10,418 bases of DNA from Candidatus Ratteibacteria bacterium (GTDB taxonomy: Bacteria; Ratteibacteria; UBA8468; B48-G9; JAFGKM01), in contig JAQVEU010000011.1 of the NCBI GenBank assembly GCA_028697565.1, forward strand, positions 2,634 through 13,051, written 5' to 3'. Position numbers and translations under genes: made by a program. A model generated the notes under the pieces. That model did no database searches. It had not been told where the DNA came from and saw only the letters and a list, made by a program, of their open reading frames with translations. Shown piece by piece: positions 6,077 to 10,418 of the stretch (positions are counted from its first letter, which is position 1; every line of letters begins with the position of its first letter).

Positions 6077-6199
6077 TTCATCTTTGAAAAGGGAATCGAA
6101 TGGAGCGAAGTCAGAAATTGCGACGGGTAGGAGTAATTTCAGCGGTTGGCCGACCCGAGACGTAGTGGGAGGCGAGGGCGCCGATTCCTGCACCGCCCA
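6077..6199 (+). repeat. Scar unit (b): repeat ending in GCGCC plus a Lys-like tRNA 3' fragment
   Basis: Begins TTCATCTTTGAAAAGGGAAT and ends GAGGGCGCC fused to CGATTCCTGCACCGCCCA (6182-6199). The fragment is a T-loop 3' half, T-stem CCTGC and acceptor ACCGCCC-A. It implies a parent tRNA starting GGGCGGT, which suits tRNA-Lys and is absent from this window. GGAATCG (6092-6098) is the inverse of CGATTCC (6182-6188). The interior has the stem GAAATT/AATTTC (6114-6119, 6135-6140) and GGTTGGCCGACC (6144-6155), shared with unit (a). No gene is evident. Confidence 0.65.
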
Positions 6200-6204
6200 T
6201 GAAA

Positions 6205-6367
6205 TTCTTCTTTGAAAAGGAATTGAGCCGGCGACCTCCAAAGGGTAAGAGGGAAAAGCATTTTCCCTCGTGTAGTCCGTATTGGGGGGAGGACTATATC
6301 AGGAAGGGGGAAGCACCCCCTCCTGAAGAGCGAAGCGAGAGGGCGCCGATTCCCGTACCCCGCTTTG
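6205..6367 (+). repeat. Scar unit (c): repeat ending in GCGCC plus the tRNA-Gly 3' fragment
   Basis: Begins TTCTTCTTTGAAAAGGAATT, close to the start of unit (b), and ends GAGGGCGCC followed by 21 bases (6347-6367) identical to tRNA-Gly from its T-loop C (6054) through 3 bases beyond its end (6074). GGAATTG (6219-6225) can pair with CGATTCC (6347-6353) using one G-U. The interior differs from (a) and (b) and is a run of three strong hairpins. Units (b) and (c) together fill most of the 366-base gene-free stretch between tRNA-Gly and tig. Confidence 0.65.
6249..6326 (+). other. Three consecutive hairpins inside unit (c)
   Basis: Hairpin 1 is GAGGGAAAA-GCA-TTTTCCCTC (6249-6269), 9 perfect pairs. 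Hairpin 2 is TAGTCC (6273-6278) with GGACTA (6291-6296), around a G-rich loop. Hairpin 3 is TCAGG-A-AGGGGG, loop AAGCA, CCCCCT-CCTGA (6299-6326), 11 pairs with one bulged A. None is followed by a T-run, so none is a classical terminator. They may slow read-through from the tRNAs into tig or be part of the element. Confidence 0.6.
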
Positions 6368-6381
6368 GTAGGGGTGGAAGA

Positions 6382-6409
6382 TTAACAGATTACAAGATTG
6401 GGGTTTAAT
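6382..6409 (+). promoter_or_regulatory. tig: Putative sigma-70 promoter for tig-clpP-lon
   Basis: TTAACA (6382-6387), 16 bases, TTTAAT (6404-6409): 5 of 6 consensus matches in each box. Transcription would start near 6416, giving a leader of about 22 bases with AGGGG (6423-6427) ahead of the tig ATG. It lies just after scar unit (c). No CIRCE-type heat-shock operator is visible. Confidence 0.5.
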
Positions 6410-6437
6410 CGGATAAAAAGAAAGGGGAAATAGAATA

Positions 6438-7460
6438 ATGGAAAATGTAAAGGTGGAGATAATAGAAAGGTCAGTGTTAGGAAGGGAACTTTCTTTTGTG
6501 GTGGACAAAGAGAAGGTTGAAAAAGCAAGGAAAAGTATCATAGCGGAGATAAGGGAAAATGCAGAAATAGAAGGATTTAGAAAAGGGAAGGCACCAGAGG
6601 AAATTATAGAAAAGAAGTTTGGCCAACTTATCAACGAAAATCTTATCAAAAGGATAGTGCCGGATGTTTATATAGAAACCATAAGAGAGCAAGGTCTAAG
6701 ACCTATTACAGAACCAGATGTTTTTGATGTATCTTTTAATGAGGAAGGGATGAAATTTAAGGTCTATCTGGAACTCAAACCGGATGTTGAACTGAAAAAG
6801 TATAAGGGTATACCTGTAAAGAGGATAACTCCTGAGCCGGTAACAGAAAAAGAGGTGGAAGATGTCCTTGCGGAGTGGGAGAAACAACCTTCTTTTGCCT
6901 CTGCAATTATTGACCCTGTAAAGAGAAGGGCATGGAAAGAAAAGATAAGACAACAACTGGAATCATATAAGAAGGCAAATGCTTTGATGCAGGAAAATAA
7001 GCAGTTGTGGGATGAAGTGTTCAGGGATGTTGACTTTCCTGTCCCTGATAAAATGGTTAGAGAGGAAGGTATCAGATATACAGAAGAGCAGTTAAGGCAT
7101 ATGGACATAGAAAGTAAGAGTGAAGAAGAGAAAGAAAAGATAGTAAAAGAGCTCTTTGAAAAGGTAAAACCGGAGGCAGTAGTTTCTGTGAAAAGATATT
7201 TTGTTCTTGATAAAATAGCAGAAATGGAAAAGATAGAAGTGGATGAGGAAGAACTTAATAAAAGGATAGAAGAGATAAGCCGTTCAGCAGGAGAGCCGCC
7301 ACAACAGATAAGGCAGAAGTTTGAAAAGGCAGACCGTCTGGATGCCCTGAAAGATGAGATACGGATTCAGAAAGCATTTATGTTTATGAGGGAAAACGCA
7401 AAGTTTATAGAAAAAATTATATTGCCCGGTGAAGAGAAAAAGGTGGAGATAATAAAATGA
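6438..7460 (+). CDS. tig: Trigger factor lacking the PPIase domain
   Basis: A 340-residue protein, against about 430 usual. Trigger factor docks at the ribosome exit tunnel and shields nascent chains. The N-terminal ribosome-binding domain is intact, with the docking signature GFRKGKAP (46-53) and IEKKFGQLINENLI after it. The linker VTEKEVEDVLAEW (135-147) is followed directly by the C-terminal chaperone arm (KRRAWKEKIRQQLESYKK, about 162 on, then VDFPVPDKMVREE). The FKBP-like PPIase domain of about 90-100 residues that normally lies between them is absent. The reading frame is continuous, so this is a clean domain loss rather than a frameshift. AGGGG (6423-6427) is 10 bases upstream of ATG. 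Its TGA overlaps the clpP ATG. Confidence 0.93.
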   Translation: MENVKVEIIERSVLGRELSFVVDKEKVEKARKSIIAEIRENAEIEGFRKGKAPEEIIEKKFGQLINENLIKRIVPDVYIETIREQGLRPITEPDVFDVSFNEEGMKFKVYLELKPDVELKKYKGIPVKRITPEPVTEKEVEDVLAEWEKQPSFASAIIDPVKRRAWKEKIRQQLESYKKANALMQENKQLWDEVFRDVDFPVPDKMVREEGIRYTEEQLRHMDIESKSEEEKEKIVKELFEKVKPEAVVSVKRYFVLDKIAEMEKIEVDEEELNKRIEEISRSAGEPPQQIRQKFEKADRLDALKDEIRIQKAFMFMRENAKFIEKIILPGEEKKVEIIK

Positions 7461-8086
7461 AAGGACAGTTGATACCATATGTGATAGAAACAACTGAACG
7501 TGGCGAGAGAGGTTATGATATCTATTCCCGCCTTCTAAAAGACAGAATTATATTTATTGGGTCAGATATAACGGATAGTTTGGCAAATGTTGTAATAGCA
7601 GAGTTTCTTTTTTTACAGAATGAGGACTCCAAAAAAGATATACATCTGTATCTCAATACTGCTGGGGGTGCTATTACCGCAGGGCTTGCGATATATGATA
7701 CTATGCAGTTTGTTTCCTGTGATGTAGCAACCTATTGTATAGGACAGGCAGCCAGTATGGGTGCACTTCTTCTTGCTGGTGGGACAAAAGGTAAACGATA
7801 CCTTTTGCCACATAGCAGGGTGCTGATTCATCAGCCGTGGGGTGGTGTTGAAGGTACTGTGAAGGATGTAAGTATACAGACGAAAGAAATGCTCAGATTG
7901 AAAAAAATCGTTACAGAGATACTATCACTGCACACCGGAAACCCTGTCAAAAAAATAGAGAAGGACACTGATAGGGACTATTTTATGGATGCAGAGGAAA
8001 GTGTAAAATATGGACTTGGAGATAAAATTATACAGTCAGCAAAAATTTCTTTATTGAGGGAAAATGGCTATACTGAAAAAAAGTGA
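7457..8086 (+). CDS. clpP: ATP-dependent Clp protease proteolytic subunit
   Basis: A 209-residue ClpP (usual 190-210). It forms the 14-mer serine protease chamber fed by ClpX or ClpA/C. The catalytic triad is S100 in GQAASMGALLLA, H125 in RVLIHQPWGG and D174 in TDRDYFMDAEE. The N-terminal axial loop region and YDIYSRLLKDRIIFIG (20-35) are typical. Unusual: the glycine-rich strand reads LNTAGG (66-71) instead of the near-universal NSPGG. The ATG overlaps tig by four bases (ATGA), and the 3' end overlaps lon by 23 bases. Partner clpX is not next to it. Confidence 0.96.
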   Translation: MKGQLIPYVIETTERGERGYDIYSRLLKDRIIFIGSDITDSLANVVIAEFLFLQNEDSKKDIHLYLNTAGGAITAGLAIYDTMQFVSCDVATYCIGQAASMGALLLAGGTKGKRYLLPHSRVLIHQPWGGVEGTVKDVSIQTKEMLRLKKIVTEILSLHTGNPVKKIEKDTDRDYFMDAEESVKYGLGDKIIQSAKISLLRENGYTEKK

Positions 8087-10418
8087 AAAAACAGGTAAGA
8101 AAGTGCTTCCTGCTCTACCTTTAAGGGACCTTGTTATATTTCCCAATATGGTGGTTCCTCTTCTTGTGGGCAGGATCCGTTCCATTAATACAGTAGAAGA
8201 AGCACTGGCAAATGAAGAGGAACTTCTTGTTGTTTTCCAGAAGGACCCCCAGATAGAAGATCCAGAACTCAAGGATATTTACTCTGTAGGAGTTAAAACA
8301 AAAATTATACAGAGCGTGAGAGAGCAGAGTGGTTTGATGAAGGTCCTTATAGAGGTCCTTGACAGAGTAATTATAAAGGAGTTTTTTAAGAACAAGAAGA
8401 TATATGCTGCCAGGATAGAAGAGGTTGTTGAGAAAGATGTAGATGTATCAAATAAAGAAAATGAGGCACTCTCACGGCTTGCCCTTGAGATGCTTGATAA
8501 ATATCTAAATCTTAACACATCAGTCCCGAAAGAACTTTATACCACAATATCCACTATTGAGAACCCTTCACGGTTATGTGATGCCATTGCCGGTTATCTT
8601 CCACTTAAACTTAAAGACAAAGGTGCATTGATAGAAAAGATTAATACAGGGGAACGGCTGCGGTTGTTGATAGATGTGCTGAATCAGGAGATAGGACTTC
8701 TTGAAATTCAAAAAAAGATACAGAACCAGGTGGTAAAAAAGATAGAAGATACCCAGCGACAGTATTTTTTGAGTGAACAGCTAAAAGAGATACAAAAGGA
8801 ACTTGGTAAGGAAGGGGAAAGTGATGAAATAGCACAGTTGAGAGAAAAGATAAAGAAGGCAAAGATGCCCCCCGCAGCAGAAGCAAAGGCAATGGAAGAA
8901 CTCTCTCGCCTTTCAAAGACCATGCCACTTTCTCCTGAAGGTACTGTTATACGAAAATACCTTGAGTGGTTGATAAATCTTCCGTGGGATAGCAAGACAG
9001 AGGACGACCTTGATATTGTCCACGCATCCAAAATTTTAGATGAAGACCACTATGGACTTGAAAAGGTAAAAGAGAGAATTCTTGAATACCTTGCGGTTAG
9101 AAAAAGGTCAGAAGGTACCAAGTCCACGATACTATGTTTTGTTGGACCACCAGGTGTAGGAAAGACATCACTCGGAAAGTCCATTGCGAGGGCGATGGGA
9201 AGGAAATTTGTAAGGATATCTTTAGGTGGGATGAGGGATGAGGCAGAGATAAGGGGACACAGAAAGACATATATTGGTTCCCTTCCCGGAAGGATAATTC
9301 AGTCAATACGGAAGGCAGGGGTTAACAATCCTGTGTTTCTTCTTGACGAGATTGATAAGATAGGAACTGACTTCAGAGGTGACCCTGCCAGTGCCTTGTT
9401 AGAGGTTCTTGACCCGGAACAAAATCATAGTTTCTCTGACCACTATCTTGAGGTTGAGTTTGACCTGTCAAAGGTGCTTTTTATAACAACAGCAAACACC
9501 GAATATACAATACCACCTGCTTTGCTTGACAGGATGGAACTCATATCTCTCCCTGGCTATACCCTCTGGGAAAAAAAGGAGATTGCAAAGAGGCATCTTA
9601 TCCCGAAACAGATTAAAGAGCATGGTCTCACAGAAAAGAACATCAGGTTTTCTGAAGATGCCTTGTTAAAAATCATAAGAAACTATACAAGAGAAGCAGG
9701 TGTAAGAAATCTTGAAAGGGAGATTGCAAATATATGCAGGAAGGTGACAAAAAAGATTGTGGAAACAAACAAAGAAGGGTTTTACCGCATTACTGCAAAA
9801 AATGTTGAGAATTATCTCGGTCCCGAAAAATTTTCTGCTACTTTAGGAGAGAAAGAGCATAAGATTGGAGTTGCAACAGGAATGGCATGGACTGAATATG
9901 GTGGTGAGATACTCTTTACTGAGGTTCTAACAATGAAAGGAAAAGGGAATCTTATACTCACAGGGCAGTTAGGTGATATTATGAAGGAGTCAGCACAGGC
10001 AGCACTGAGTTATGTCCGTGCACATGCTGATGAGTTTGGACTTAATCCTGACTTTTATAAGGATATAGATATACATATCCATGTTCCTGAGGGGGCTATA
10101 CCCAAAGATGGTCCTTCTGCAGGTATAACCATAGCCACAGCCCTTATATCCTGTCTTACAGGTAAGCCGGTGGATGCAGGGGTTGCTATGACAGGTGAGA
10201 TTACACTTCAGGGCAAGGTGTTGAAGATAGGTGGTCTGAAGTCAAAGATTCTTGCTGCACATCACTCTGGTATAAATAAAATTATAATTCCTGAGGAAAA
10301 TGAGAAGGACCTGCGAGAGATACCTGCAAAGGTAAAAGAGTCCCTTGAGATAGTTCTTGTAAAAAATATTGGAGAGGTATTAGAAAACTCCATCATCGGA
10401 TGGAAAAAAGCGGAGGAT
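8064..10418 (+). CDS. lon: ATP-dependent protease Lon (stop codon beyond window)
   Basis: 785 codons are open to the window edge, close to the full 784 of E. coli Lon, so at most a short tail is missing. Lon degrades misfolded and regulatory proteins in the cytoplasm. The LON N-domain begins LPALPLRDLVIFPNMVVPLL, followed by a coiled helical region with QYFLSEQLKEIQKELG. The AAA+ module has Walker A GPPGVGKT (361-368) and Walker B FLLDEIDK (D428, E429). The protease domain has catalytic S685 in KDGPSAG and K728 in GLKSKILAAH. It starts at ATG 8064, inside clpP, with GAGGG (8056-8060) 3 bases upstream. An internal start later would cut into the conserved LPLRD motif. Third gene of the operon, where clpX would usually precede it. 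Confidence 0.97.
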   Translation, partial: MAILKKSEKTGKKVLPALPLRDLVIFPNMVVPLLVGRIRSINTVEEALANEEELLVVFQKDPQIEDPELKDIYSVGVKTKIIQSVREQSGLMKVLIEVLDRVIIKEFFKNKKIYAARIEEVVEKDVDVSNKENEALSRLALEMLDKYLNLNTSVPKELYTTISTIENPSRLCDAIAGYLPLKLKDKGALIEKINTGERLRLLIDVLNQEIGLLEIQKKIQNQVVKKIEDTQRQYFLSEQLKEIQKELGKEGESDEIAQLREKIKKAKMPPAAEAKAMEELSRLSKTMPLSPEGTVIRKYLEWLINLPWDSKTEDDLDIVHASKILDEDHYGLEKVKERILEYLAVRKRSEGTKSTILCFVGPPGVGKTSLGKSIARAMGRKFVRISLGGMRDEAEIRGHRKTYIGSLPGRIIQSIRKAGVNNPVFLLDEIDKIGTDFRGDPASALLEVLDPEQNHSFSDHYLEVEFDLSKVLFITTANTEYTIPPALLDRMELISLPGYTLWEKKEIAKRHLIPKQIKEHGLTEKNIRFSEDALLKIIRNYTREAGVRNLEREIANICRKVTKKIVETNKEGFYRITAKNVENYLGPEKFSATLGEKEHKIGVATGMAWTEYGGEILFTEVLTMKGKGNLILTGQLGDIMKESAQAALSYVRAHADEFGLNPDFYKDIDIHIHVPEGAIPKDGPSAGITIATALISCLTGKPVDAGVAMTGEITLQGKVLKIGGLKSKILAAHHSGINKIIIPEENEKDLREIPAKVKESLEIVLVKNIGEVLENSIIGWKKAED

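Noticed and set aside
6026..6241. Minus-strand open frame of 71 codons ending GYGNRTRITSLEG
   Set aside because: Its C-terminal part is the antisense translation of tRNA-Gly and the rest is antisense to scar units (b) and (c). This is a known kind of spurious tRNA-shadow protein.
6299..6326. Intrinsic terminator after tRNA-Gly
   Set aside because: The hairpin is strong but followed by GAAGAGCGAAG with no T-run, and the reverse strand has none either.

Overview
This is a chromosomal stretch from a low-GC, apparently Gram-negative bacterium of an uncultured lineage. Codon use leans heavily to ATA, AGA and AGG. A deep-branching or PVC-related candidate phylum such as Omnitrophota is my best guess from the protein flavour and the URO-D-like gene. 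That is a weak inference, since no marker in the window settles the taxonomy.

Left half (1 to about 4932, minus strand): a tightly packed operon read leftwards. It runs tsaE (tRNA t6A modification ATPase), a uroporphyrinogen-decarboxylase-like protein with an odd charged tail, a ROK-family sugar kinase, fmt (methionyl-tRNA formyltransferase), and a membrane-anchored PHP-domain phosphoesterase that leaves the window at base 1. Junctions are overlaps or gaps of 2 to 14 bases. Two of the five genes act in translation (t6A and initiator-tRNA formylation).

Centre (4940 to 6437, plus strand): a non-coding RNA region. A 6S RNA (ssrS) starts from a promoter that seems to overlap, face to face, the tsaE promoter. 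tRNA-Tyr(GTA), a four-helix-bundle (S23/IVP family) gene and tRNA-Gly(TCC) follow. The bundle gene sits in inverted repeats that contain its own start and stop codons, so it looks like a compact mobile cassette between two tRNAs. Around the tRNAs are three repeat units. Each ends in GCGCC fused to the 3' part of a tRNA, always joined at the same T-loop base: one Tyr copy, one Gly copy and one Lys-like copy whose parent is not in the window. This scarred tRNA region is the most unusual part of the sequence.

Right half (6382 to 10418, plus strand): a protein quality-control operon, tig-clpP-lon, with a recognisable promoter and overlapping genes. Trigger factor lacks its PPIase domain, clpX is missing from the usual tig-clpP-clpX-lon order, and ClpP has NTAGG where NSPGG is normal. 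Lon is complete in domains but its stop codon lies beyond the right edge.
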